From: WHSM01 sp050701635
GTDB taxonomy: Bacteria; Actinomycetota; Actinomycetes; Mycobacteriales; Micromonosporaceae
Length of the DNA: 15,291 nt
Direction: 5' to 3'
Assembly: GCA_050701635.1 (NCBI GenBank)
Contig: JBOGDF010000104.1
Coordinates: 1-15,291, forward strand
Positions 6,910 to 13,834 of this stretch are shown here, one piece after another. The notes below the pieces were generated by a model. The model had not been told where the DNA came from and searched no databases. It saw nothing but the letters and a program-made list of their open reading frames with translations. Every line of letters starts with the position of its first letter. The first letter of the stretch is position 1. The position numbers were made by a program, and so were the translations under genes.

Positions 6910-8979
6910 CTACGTGGTGGCGCGTTCCCGCGGTACGGCACGCAACAGCCGCGGCGGCTCGAACCGCGCCAGCCAGGACGGCAGCTCCCCCGCCGGCATC
7001 GGGCGGGCGTAGAACCAGCCCTGCGCCACGTGGCAGCCCTGCGCGGCGAGCCGCCGCCAGGTCCGCTCGTCCTCCACGCCCTCGGCCACCACCCGCAGCC
7101 CGAGCGCCCCGGCCAGCTCGATGATCGACCGTACGATCGACGCGTCGTCGTCGTCGGAGGCCATCCCGATCACGAACGACCGGTCGATCTTCACCTCGGC
7201 GAGCGGAAGCCGCCGCAGGTGCAGCATCGAGGAGTAGCCGGTGCCGAAGTCGTCCAGGCTGAGCGCGACGCCGAGCTTTTCGAGCGCCTGCAGGGTGGCG
7301 AGCACCCGGCGCGGGTCCGCCATCAGGGCGCCTTCGGTGATCTCCAGCTGCAGCTGGGAGGCGCGTACGTCGTGCTCGGCCAGCAGGCCGGCGAGGTGGT
7401 CGGCGAAGTCGGGGGCGTGCAGGTCCCGGACGCTGACGTTGACCGCCGCCCGTACGGTCAGCCCCTCGCCGGCCCACCTGGCGAGCTGGCGGGTCACCTC
7501 GCCGAGTACGTAGAAGGTCAGCAGTCGCATCACGGCGCTGTGCTCGGCGGTACGGATCACCTCCTCGGGCTCCACGTACCCCCGCTCCGGGTGGTTCCAG
7601 CGCAGCAGCGCCTCGACCGCCACCACCTCGCCGGACGCGATAGCGACCTGGGGCTGGTAGAACAGCTCGATGCCGGACTCGGCGGGCTTCTCCAGCGCCC
7701 GGCGCAGCTCGCCGAGCAGCCCGAGCCGCGCCGCGGAGTGGTGGTCCGCCTCGGGGGCGTACGCCGCCACCGTGTCGCCGCGGGACTTCGCCTGGTACAT
7801 CGCGACCTCGGCGTACCGCATCAGGGTGGCGTAGTCGCCGCCCTGCTCCGGGTACGTGACCACCCCGATCGAGCTGTGTACGTCCAGCGGCATCCCGTCC
7901 AGCTGCACCGGCTCCGAGAGCATCCGCCCGATCCGCCGCCCCAGCTCCAGGGCTCCGGTCTCGGCAAGATCGGGTGCCAGGATCGCGAACTCGTCCCCAC
8001 CCAGCCGCGCCACCACGTGTTCGGCGTCCACATGCCGGGTCAGCCGGTGCGCCACCTCTACCAGCAGCCGGTCACCGACGCCGTGGCCCAGGGTGTCGTT
8101 GACCTCCTTGAACCGGTCCAGGTCGAGCAGCAGCAGGGCCAGCCGGCGCTCCGGTTCTCCGGCGGCGGCCCGCTCCACGTACCCGGCGATCTCCTCGGCG
8201 ACCCGGGCCTGCAGCGCCTTGCGGTTGGCGAGCCCGGTGAGCGGGTCGAGCAGCGCCAGCTGCTCCTGCTGCTGGGAGAGCCGGGCGGTGCGGTAGACCG
8301 CGTACAGCGGGAGGCTCACCAGCGGCACCAGCCACGGGCTCTGCTGCGCGGCGGCCGCCAGCACCGCGGCGAGCAGCAGCAGCCCGACCCAGGACAGCGC
8401 CTCGTACGCCGCGGAGCGACCCAGGATCCGGCTCCAGCTGCCGCCGAACCGCAGCCAGATCGCGGTGGTCACCAGCAGGTGACTGCAGCCGAACCAGGCC
8501 AACGCGGCGAGCAGCACGGCGACCACCTGGTGCCGCCCGACCGGCAGGAACGGCAACCCGCCGGTGTACGCGAGCACGGCGTACGAGACGCCGAACGAGA
8601 CCGCGTACTGGCCCATGTTGAAGGTGGTACGGATCAGCGAGCGGCTGTGCAGCCAGCAGTGCGTCAGCACCGCGACGATCTGCACCACCAGCGCCGCACC
8701 CAGCCCGGCGGTGAGCATGATCGCGAAGGTGAAGCACACCGACGGGTAGACCGCCGCGGACTGGCGTGGCCCCGGGGTGACGAACGGGCGCGCGTCGGCG
8801 ACCAGCGCCAGCGCCGCCATCAACCACAACGCGAGCGGGGCGGCGCGTACCACCGTGGGCAGTGACACCAGGAACGGCACGGTGATCGCGACCGCGGCGA
8901 GCACCACCACGGCGAGGTACGCGTAGAAGGAGCCGGGGTGCTCGTGCGGCGCCGAGTTTCTCAGCGACGTCGGCTGCAT
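6910..8979 (-). CDS. membrane-bound GGDEF-EAL protein (diguanylate cyclase / c-di-GMP phosphodiesterase)
   Basis: A bifunctional cyclic-di-GMP turnover protein of 689 residues. Residues 19-230 are hydrophobic, about six or seven membrane helices of no recognised sensor family. A GGDEF domain follows (about 240-410) with LDPLTGLANR, LDLDRFKEVNDTLGH and an intact GGDEF at 327-331. The EAL domain (about 420-675) keeps the expected catalytic set: Glu456 of EAL, Asn514, Glu546, Asp576-Asp577 in DDFGTGYSS, Lys597 in KIDRSF, Glu633 in VVAEGVE and Gln653. Five residues before GGDEF, where the inhibitory RxxD would be, the sequence is DAEH, so product inhibition through an I-site is not expected. Both activities look possible. 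The ATG at 8979 has GGGAGGGG just upstream; the open frame to 9084 lacks such support and is proline/arginine-rich. It stands alone between ligA and livJ. Confidence 0.93.
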   Translation of the reverse strand: MQPTSLRNSAPHEHPGSFYAYLAVVVLAAVAITVPFLVSLPTVVRAAPLALWLMAALALVADARPFVTPGPRQSAAVYPSVCFTFAIMLTAGLGAALVVQIVAVLTHCWLHSRSLIRTTFNMGQYAVSFGVSYAVLAYTGGLPFLPVGRHQVVAVLLAALAWFGCSHLLVTTAIWLRFGGSWSRILGRSAAYEALSWVGLLLLAAVLAAAAQQSPWLVPLVSLPLYAVYRTARLSQQQEQLALLDPLTGLANRKALQARVAEEIAGYVERAAAGEPERRLALLLLDLDRFKEVNDTLGHGVGDRLLVEVAHRLTRHVDAEHVVARLGGDEFAILAPDLAETGALELGRRIGRMLSEPVQLDGMPLDVHSSIGVVTYPEQGGDYATLMRYAEVAMYQAKSRGDTVAAYAPEADHHSAARLGLLGELRRALEKPAESGIELFYQPQVAIASGEVVAVEALLRWNHPERGYVEPEEVIRTAEHSAVMRLLTFYVLGEVTRQLARWAGEGLTVRAAVNVSVRDLHAPDFADHLAGLLAEHDVRASQLQLEITEGALMADPRRVLATLQALEKLGVALSLDDFGTGYSSMLHLRRLPLAEVKIDRSFVIGMASDDDDASIVRSIIELAGALGLRVVAEGVEDERTWRRLAAQGCHVAQGWFYARPMPAGELPSWLARFEPPRLLRAVPRERATT

Positions 8980-9019
8980 GCGCCCCTCCCGCCCCACGTC
9001 CGCGGCGCCTCCCGGGACC

Positions 9020-9047
9020 CGGTTGACCGGATCCGGCTGATCAACCG
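9020..9047. repeat. inverted repeat with a central 10-bp palindrome, 41 bp upstream of the GGDEF-EAL start
   Basis: Outer arms CGGTTGA (9020-9026) and TCAACCG (9041-9047) are perfect reverse complements, 14 bp apart. Between them lies the perfect palindrome CCGGATCCGG (9027-9036). The arrangement suits either an operator for a dimeric regulator or a hairpin in the 5' leader. The role is inferred. Confidence 0.35.
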
Positions 9048-9149
9048 CGTCGCCGCGCCGCCCGACGTGCCAGGCCGACGGCACCGCTACCCCCGACGGC
9101 GCTCCGCAACTCCGCGGCAGCCCGTCCTACGCCGTGAGCAACGATGCCG

Positions 9150-9196
9150 GAATACGGCGGTGACGGTGCCATTACGCAGTATCGCGCACCGTATTC
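9150..9196. repeat. inverted repeat GAATACGG / CCGTATTC in the putative promoter region
   Basis: GAATACGG (9150-9157) and CCGTATTC (9189-9196) are perfect reverse complements 31 bp apart. CGGTGC (9164-9169) and GCACCG (9186-9191) form a second, overlapping pair. The repeats fall in the more A+T-rich part of the ligA/GGDEF-EAL gap. This could be a pair of regulator half-sites or chance. Confidence 0.25.
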
Positions 9197-9229
9197 GCTG
9201 GTACGTAACCTGTGAGCGTGATGTGTGGT

Positions 9230-11395
9230 CTATCCGTGATCAGGCGTCACCGACGGTGACTCCTGCGGCACGGGCGCGTCCGCGACCGTCACGGTGGCGC
9301 CGGCGGCGGCCTCGGGGCCCTGCTCCAGCAGCACCCGGAACCCGGCCTCGTCCAGCACCGGGACCTTGAGCTGCACCGCCTTGTCGTACTTGGAGCCGGG
9401 CGAGTCGCCCACCACCACGAAGCCGGTCTTCTTCGACACCGACCCGCTGACCTTGCCGCCGCGCCGCTGCACCTCTTCCTTCGCCTCATCCCGGGAGAAG
9501 CTGTCCAGGGATCCGGTGATCACCACGGTCAACCCCTGCAGCGGGCGCGGCTCGTCGGCGCGTTCCTCGGCCATCCGTACGCCGGCCGCCCGCCACTTGT
9601 CGACCACGTCGCGGTGCCAGTCGACGCCGAACCACTCGGTGACCGACTCGGCGATCGTCGGGCCGACCCCCTCGGCGGCGGCCAGCTCCTCCTGGCTCGC
9701 CTGCTGGATCGCGTCGACCGAGCCGAACTGCAGCGCCAGCGCCTGCGCCGCGGTGGGGCCGACGTGGCGGATCGACAGCGCCACCAGCACCCGCCACAGT
9801 GGACGCTGCTTCGCCTCCTCCAGGTTGGCCAGCAGCTTCACGCCGTTGCTGCCCAGCGTGCCGTCCTTGTTGACGAAGAACGGGCACTTGCGCAGCGCCT
9901 CGTCGTCGAGCCCGAACAGGTCGCCCTCGTCGCCGATCACGCCGGACTCCAGCAGCGCCGTGCCGGACTTGTAGCCGAGCACCTCGATGTCGAAGCCGCC
10001 CCGGCCGGACAGGTGGAACAGCCGCTCCCGCAGCTGCGCCGGGCAGGACCGGCTGTTCGGGCAGCGGATGTCGACGTCGGACTCCTTCTCCCGGCGCAGC
10101 TCGGTGCCGCACTCGGGACACTCGGTGGGCATCTCGAACTCGCGCTCCGTGCCGTCGCGCAGGTCGACCACCGGGCTGACCACCTCGGGGATCACGTCAC
10201 CGGCCTTGCGCAGCACGATGGTGTCGCCGATCAGTACGCCCTTGCGCTTGACCTCGTCGGCGTTGTGCAGCGTCGCGAAGGTCACCGTGGAGCCCGCCAC
10301 CAGCACCGGCTCCAGCACGGCGTACGGGGTCACCCGGCCGGTGCGGCCGACGTTGACCCGTATGTCCAGCAGCTTGGTGTTGACCTCCTCCGGCGGGTAC
10401 TTGTACGCGATCGCCCAGCGCGGCGCCCGGCTGGTCGAGCCGAGCCGGCGCTGGTGCGCCACGCTGTCGACCTTGACCACCACGCCGTCGATCTCGTGCT
10501 CCACGGCGTGCCGGTGCTCGGCGTAGTAGCCGATGAACTCGCGCACCGCGTCCAGGTCGGAGACCACCTTCCAGCTCTTGCTGGTGGGCAGCCCCCAGGC
10601 GGCGAGCGCCTCGTACGCCTCGGACTGCGCCACCGGGTCGAAGCCGCGCCGCGCGCCCAGACCGTGCACCACCAGGCGCAGCGGCCGGCCCGCCGTCACC
10701 CGCGGGTCCTTCTGGCGGAGACTGCCGGAGGCGGCGTTGCGCGGATTGGCGAACGGCTTGCCGCCAGCGGCTACCAGCTGCTCGTTCAGCTCGGCGAACT
10801 TCTCCACCGGGAAGTAGATCTCGCCCCGGATCTCCACCAGCTCCGGCACCTCGAACCCTTCGCCGGGCGTGATCCGATCCGGCACCTGCCGGATGGTCTT
10901 CACGTTCGGCGTGACGTCCTCCCCGGTACGCCCGTCGCCCCGGGTGGCGGCGCGCACCAGCCGGCCCCGCTCGTACGTCAGATTGATCGCCAGGCCGTCG
11001 ACCTTCAGCTCGCACAGGTAGCTCGCCTCGGGGCCGATCTCGCGCTCCACCCGCGCCGCCCAGCCGATCAGCTCCTCGTCGCTGAACGCGTTGTCCAGCG
11101 ACATCATCCGCTCGGCGTGCGCCACCGCGGTGAACAGCGTCGAGAACGTGCCGCCCACCCGCTGGGTTGGCGAGTCGGGCGTACGCAGCGCCGGATACTG
11201 CTCTTCGAGCGCCTCCAGCTCGCGCAGCATCCGGTCGTAGTCGGCGTCGGAGACCGAGGGTTGCTCCAGGATGTAGTAGCGGTACTGGTGGTCGTCGAGC
11301 TCCTCGGAGAGCTCACGGTGCCGCTCCCGGGCCTCGGGCGGCGGCGCCGCCTGCCCGTCGGCCGGCTGCTGCGGAATCGATTCGTCGCTGCTCAC
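9230..11395 (-). CDS. ligA: NAD-dependent DNA ligase LigA
   Basis: Seals nicks during replication and repair, using NAD to adenylate the active-site lysine. The 721-residue protein has the complete bacterial LigA layout. Domain Ia, the NAD contact, is at about 28-80 (HQYRYYILEQPSVSDADYD). The adenylation motif is CELKVDG with Lys131, followed by RNAASGSLRQ (219-228), DGVVVKVD (303-310) and WAIAYKYPPEE (327-337). An OB fold follows. The C4 zinc finger uses Cys426, Cys429, Cys445 and Cys451. Helix-hairpin-helix repeats occupy about 495-590 and a BRCT domain about 618-692. The last 30 residues are a low-complexity tail. The GTG start at 11395 has no ribosome binding site; a well-placed -10 box suggests a leaderless message. 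The next gene downstream is 250 bp away, so ligA appears monocistronic. Confidence 0.97.
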   Translation of the reverse strand: MSSDESIPQQPADGQAAPPPEARERHRELSEELDDHQYRYYILEQPSVSDADYDRMLRELEALEEQYPALRTPDSPTQRVGGTFSTLFTAVAHAERMMSLDNAFSDEELIGWAARVEREIGPEASYLCELKVDGLAINLTYERGRLVRAATRGDGRTGEDVTPNVKTIRQVPDRITPGEGFEVPELVEIRGEIYFPVEKFAELNEQLVAAGGKPFANPRNAASGSLRQKDPRVTAGRPLRLVVHGLGARRGFDPVAQSEAYEALAAWGLPTSKSWKVVSDLDAVREFIGYYAEHRHAVEHEIDGVVVKVDSVAHQRRLGSTSRAPRWAIAYKYPPEEVNTKLLDIRVNVGRTGRVTPYAVLEPVLVAGSTVTFATLHNADEVKRKGVLIGDTIVLRKAGDVIPEVVSPVVDLRDGTEREFEMPTECPECGTELRREKESDVDIRCPNSRSCPAQLRERLFHLSGRGGFDIEVLGYKSGTALLESGVIGDEGDLFGLDDEALRKCPFFVNKDGTLGSNGVKLLANLEEAKQRPLWRVLVALSIRHVGPTAAQALALQFGSVDAIQQASQEELAAAEGVGPTIAESVTEWFGVDWHRDVVDKWRAAGVRMAEERADEPRPLQGLTVVITGSLDSFSRDEAKEEVQRRGGKVSGSVSKKTGFVVVGDSPGSKYDKAVQLKVPVLDEAGFRVLLEQGPEAAAGATVTVADAPVPQESPSVTPDHG

Positions 11396-11401
11396 AGCAA
11401 G

Positions 11402-11431
11402 AACTTACCGAGCCGGTACGACATCCGTCCC
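11402..11431 (-). promoter_or_regulatory. candidate ligA promoter giving a leaderless mRNA
   Basis: On the minus strand TAAGTT (11407-11402) matches the TANNNT -10 form. GGGACG (11431-11426), 18 bp further upstream, keeps the GAC core of a TTGACA -35 box. The -10 ends 6 nt before the GTG start codon at 11395, so transcription would begin at or next to the start codon. This agrees with the missing Shine-Dalgarno sequence. Leaderless mRNAs are common in actinobacteria. Confidence 0.4.
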
Positions 11432-11482
11432 GCCACCGCTCACAGCTGGTCGCCTCGCGTGTTTGACTCTGACCCTGTGGTG

Positions 11483-11488
11483 AGGAGG
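11483..11488 (+). promoter_or_regulatory. ribosome binding site fixing the GTG start of the amidase
   Basis: A perfect AGGAGG lies 4 nt before the GTG at 11493. The spacer is on the short side, but no other in-frame start has comparable support. The 97-bp divergent gap to ligA must also hold the amidase promoter; I could not identify a convincing -10 on this strand. Confidence 0.6.
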
Positions 11489-11492
11489 CATC

Positions 11493-12836
11493 GTGGACGA
11501 CCTGGCGTACCTGCCGGCGCGGGAGCTGGCGCGGCGGATCCGGCACCGCGAGCTGACCGCCGCCGACGCGCTCGAAGCCGCGCTGGCGCGGATCGACCGG
11601 CACAATCCGGCCCTGAACGCCGTGGTCTCGATGCAGGTCGGCGCCGCCCGGCGCGCCGCCGCCGAGGCCGACGCGACACTGCGCCGCGGTGCGCCGCTCG
11701 GGCCGCTGCACGGCGTACCGGTGACGCTCAAGGACTGCCACGACGTCGCCGGGATGCGTACCACCGTGGGCTCGGAGGTCTTCGACCGGGTGCCGGGGCG
11801 CGACGGCGCGGTGGCGGCCCGGCTGAAGACCGCCGGGGCGGTGATCGTGGGCCACACGAATGTGCCGCCGTTCCTGGCCGACTACGTGTCGGACAACCCG
11901 ATCTTCGGGCGTACCCACAATCCCTGGAATCTTGACCGCACGCCGGGCGGATCCAGCGGCGGGGCAGCGGCGGCCCTGGCCGCCGGGATGACGCCACTCG
12001 AGGTCGGCTCGGACCTCGCCGGCTCGTTGCGCCTACCGCCCCATTTCTGCGGGGTGTACGGGTTGAAGGCGACCGAGCGCCGGATCCCCACCACCGGGTT
12101 CTTCCGGCCACCGGACGGTGTCCCGCCGTCGGTTCGCATCCTGGGCAGCCTGGGTCCGATGGCGCGCGATCTGGACGACCTGGAGCTGGTGCTGCGGCTG
12201 CTGTCCGGCCCGGACGGGATGGACACCGACGTACCGCCGGTGCCGTTGCCGGCGCGGCTGGCGTGCGACCCCGCGACGCTGCGGCTGGCGGTGGCGCCGG
12301 CGTTGCCGCAGGCCACTGTGGCGCCGGCGCTGCGCGAGCAGGTGACGCGGGTGGCGGCCGCCGCCTCGGACACAGGAGCCCAGGTACGCGAAGCCCTGCC
12401 CGAGCTGGACTGGGCGGAGCAGCGGCTGTTCGGGGAGCTGCTGGCGATCACCGAGGTGTTCGTGCCGGGCGCCGAGCCGAAGACCCTGGCCTGGTACTTC
12501 GAGGCGCTGGCCCGGCGGGACCGGTTCATCACCGCCTGGCACAGGTTCTTCGAGGGGTACGACGCGCTCGTCCTGCCCCCGGCGGCGACCGTCGCGTTCG
12601 GCCACGAGGTGACGGACACTTCGCACCAGGGCTACATGATGATCTTCGCCAACCTGGCCGGGCTGCCGGTGCTGACCGTGCCGGCGGGGCGGGACGGCGA
12701 CGGGTTGCCGGTCGGCGTACAGCTGGTGGGTCCGCAGTGGTCGGAGGTACGCCTGCTAGAGATCGCCGCCGCCCTGGAAGCCGCGTCGGTGCTGCCCGGC
12801 TTCACCGCACCGCCCGGCTTTCGTGAGGGGGGTTAG
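11493..12836 (+). CDS. amidase-signature family amidohydrolase
   Basis: A 447-residue amidase of the same fold as GatA; it hydrolyses an amide, substrate unknown. The Ser-cisSer-Lys triad is complete: Lys80 in GVPVTLKD, cis-Ser154 in TPGGSSGGAAAA and nucleophile Ser178 in GSDLAGSLR, with the 24-residue serine spacing of the family. The length fits general amidases better than GatA, and the second motif is GSDLAGS instead of the GTDTGGS of GatA. No signal peptide is seen, so it should be cytoplasmic. It is the only plus-strand gene in the window: it diverges from ligA with a 97-bp gap and converges on the MetE-like gene with overlapping stops. Base and codon use look like its neighbours, so any insertion here is not recent foreign DNA. 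It could act on nitriles' amides, carbamoyl compounds or acylated amines; nothing here discriminates. Confidence 0.92.
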   Translation: MDDLAYLPARELARRIRHRELTAADALEAALARIDRHNPALNAVVSMQVGAARRAAAEADATLRRGAPLGPLHGVPVTLKDCHDVAGMRTTVGSEVFDRVPGRDGAVAARLKTAGAVIVGHTNVPPFLADYVSDNPIFGRTHNPWNLDRTPGGSSGGAAAALAAGMTPLEVGSDLAGSLRLPPHFCGVYGLKATERRIPTTGFFRPPDGVPPSVRILGSLGPMARDLDDLELVLRLLSGPDGMDTDVPPVPLPARLACDPATLRLAVAPALPQATVAPALREQVTRVAAAASDTGAQVREALPELDWAEQRLFGELLAITEVFVPGAEPKTLAWYFEALARRDRFITAWHRFFEGYDALVLPPAATVAFGHEVTDTSHQGYMMIFANLAGLPVLTVPAGRDGDGLPVGVQLVGPQWSEVRLLEIAAALEAASVLPGFTAPPGFREGG

Positions 12837-13834
12837 TCGGGAGAGTCGGCGAGGCGGCGGGCGGCTTCGCGACAGGCGGTCATCACGTCGCGGGCGTGGC
12901 CCGAGGTGGCGCTGGCGAGACCGCAGGCCGGGGTCACCACCACCTGCTGCGGCAGCTGCTCGGCCGCGAAGCCGAAGCGGTGCCAGAGCGTACGCACCCG
13001 ATCCGCGGCGTCGGCGGCGTCCGGCGCCGGCAGCGACGTCGGCACCACGCCGGCGAACAGCCCGAAACCGGCGTCGAGCGCCTCGCCGAGCGGGTCCAGC
13101 TGGGCGGGCGCGCCGAGGTCGAGCAGGTCGAGATCGAGCGACACCGCGGCGGCGCCCGCCTCCCGCAGCAGCCCGACCGGCACGTCGCGGGCGCAGCTGT
13201 GCACCACCACCGGCACCCCGACCCGGTCGATCACCCGGTGCAGCGCGGCACGCGCCGCCGACGCGTCGACCGGGCGGTACCGGTTCAGCCCGCTCTCGGT
13301 CGGGATCGCGCCGGCCAGCACCGCCGGCAGCGCCGGTTCGTCCAGCTGGAGCAGCAGGCTGGCCCCGGGGACGCGGGCCGCGATCTCGGCGAGGTGGCCG
13401 GCGAGCCCCTCGGCGAGCGAGTCGGTGAGATCGCGTACCGCACCGGGATCCCGCAGCACCCGGCCGCCGATCGGCAGGTCGAGGGTCGCCGCCAACGTCC
13501 ACGGGCCGGCCGCCTGCAGTTTCAGCGCGCCGGCGTACCCGGCGGCCTGCTCGGTCAGCGCGTCGAGGTCGCGGACGATCAGGTCCCGGGTACGCCGCAG
13601 GTCCGCGCCGGGCCGGGCGGTGAGCCGCCACTGGGCGGCGTACAGGTCGACGGGCAGCTCGACCAGGAACCCGGCGGTACGCCCGGTCAGGTCGGCGCCG
13701 GGCCCCCGTGCCGGCAGCTCGGGCAGGTACGGCAGCTCCGGCAGCTCGCCGAACACGGTCTTGAGCGCCTCGACGATGTCGGTGCCGGGCAGCGACCCGA
13801 TCCCGGTCGCCGCGCCCGCCGGCCAACCCGTCAC
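12833..13834 (-). CDS. short MetE-like protein (C-terminal domain of cobalamin-independent methionine synthase family)
   Basis: A 333-residue single-domain protein resembling the zinc-binding C-terminal barrel of MetE, which is about 760 residues with two domains. The zinc set can be traced: His212 and Cys214 in VVVHSCA, Asp236 at the position of the usual Glu (22 residues after the Cys, as in E. coli MetE), and Cys304 in TPACGLA, the equivalent of PDCGL. QLDEPAL (163-169) and an N-terminal GIGSLPG are also family marks. The N-terminal MetE domain that helps bind polyglutamyl methyl-folate is absent, so it may use another methyl donor or do something else. The GTG at 13834 overlaps the mnmA stop by 4 bp (GTGA), implying coupled translation. 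The stop overlaps the convergent amidase stop. Actinobacteria often keep such a gene near mnmA and ligA; its function is unknown to me. Confidence 0.85.
   Translation of the reverse strand: MTGWPAGAATGIGSLPGTDIVEALKTVFGELPELPYLPELPARGPGADLTGRTAGFLVELPVDLYAAQWRLTARPGADLRRTRDLIVRDLDALTEQAAGYAGALKLQAAGPWTLAATLDLPIGGRVLRDPGAVRDLTDSLAEGLAGHLAEIAARVPGASLLLQLDEPALPAVLAGAIPTESGLNRYRPVDASAARAALHRVIDRVGVPVVVHSCARDVPVGLLREAGAAAVSLDLDLLDLGAPAQLDPLGEALDAGFGLFAGVVPTSLPAPDAADAADRVRTLWHRFGFAAEQLPQQVVVTPACGLASATSGHARDVMTACREAARRLADSPD

Larger units (their letters stand above)
8980..9229 (-). other. 250-bp intergenic region between ligA and the GGDEF-EAL gene
   Basis: This is the largest non-coding stretch. 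The half next to ligA (about 9140-9229) is richer in A+T and is the likely promoter zone for the GGDEF-EAL gene. The half next to the start codon is GC-rich leader. It holds the two inverted repeats listed separately. I looked for a GEMM-type c-di-GMP riboswitch and did not recognise one. No terminator with a T-run is visible after ligA. Confidence 0.4.

Noticed and set aside
8980..9084. Longer N-terminus for the GGDEF-EAL protein from an ATG at 9084
   Set aside because: The extra 35 residues are unlike a signal or membrane segment, and the ATG at 8979 has a strong ribosome binding site directly before the membrane domain.
8980..9229. Cyclic-di-GMP riboswitch in the leader of the GGDEF-EAL gene
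   Set aside because: I could not find the conserved GEMM core elements; only short inverted repeats are present.
11463..11468. TTGACT as a -35 box for the amidase
   Set aside because: A -10 at normal spacing would fall on the ribosome binding site, leaving transcription starting after the GTG codon.
9614..11935. Very long plus-strand open frame (773 codons) opposite ligA and into the amidase, and similar ones at 7030-8865 and 1649-2998
   Set aside because: They are antisense to clearly recognisable genes, rich in Arg/Pro/Ala/His with no family motif. Long spurious frames are normal at this GC content.
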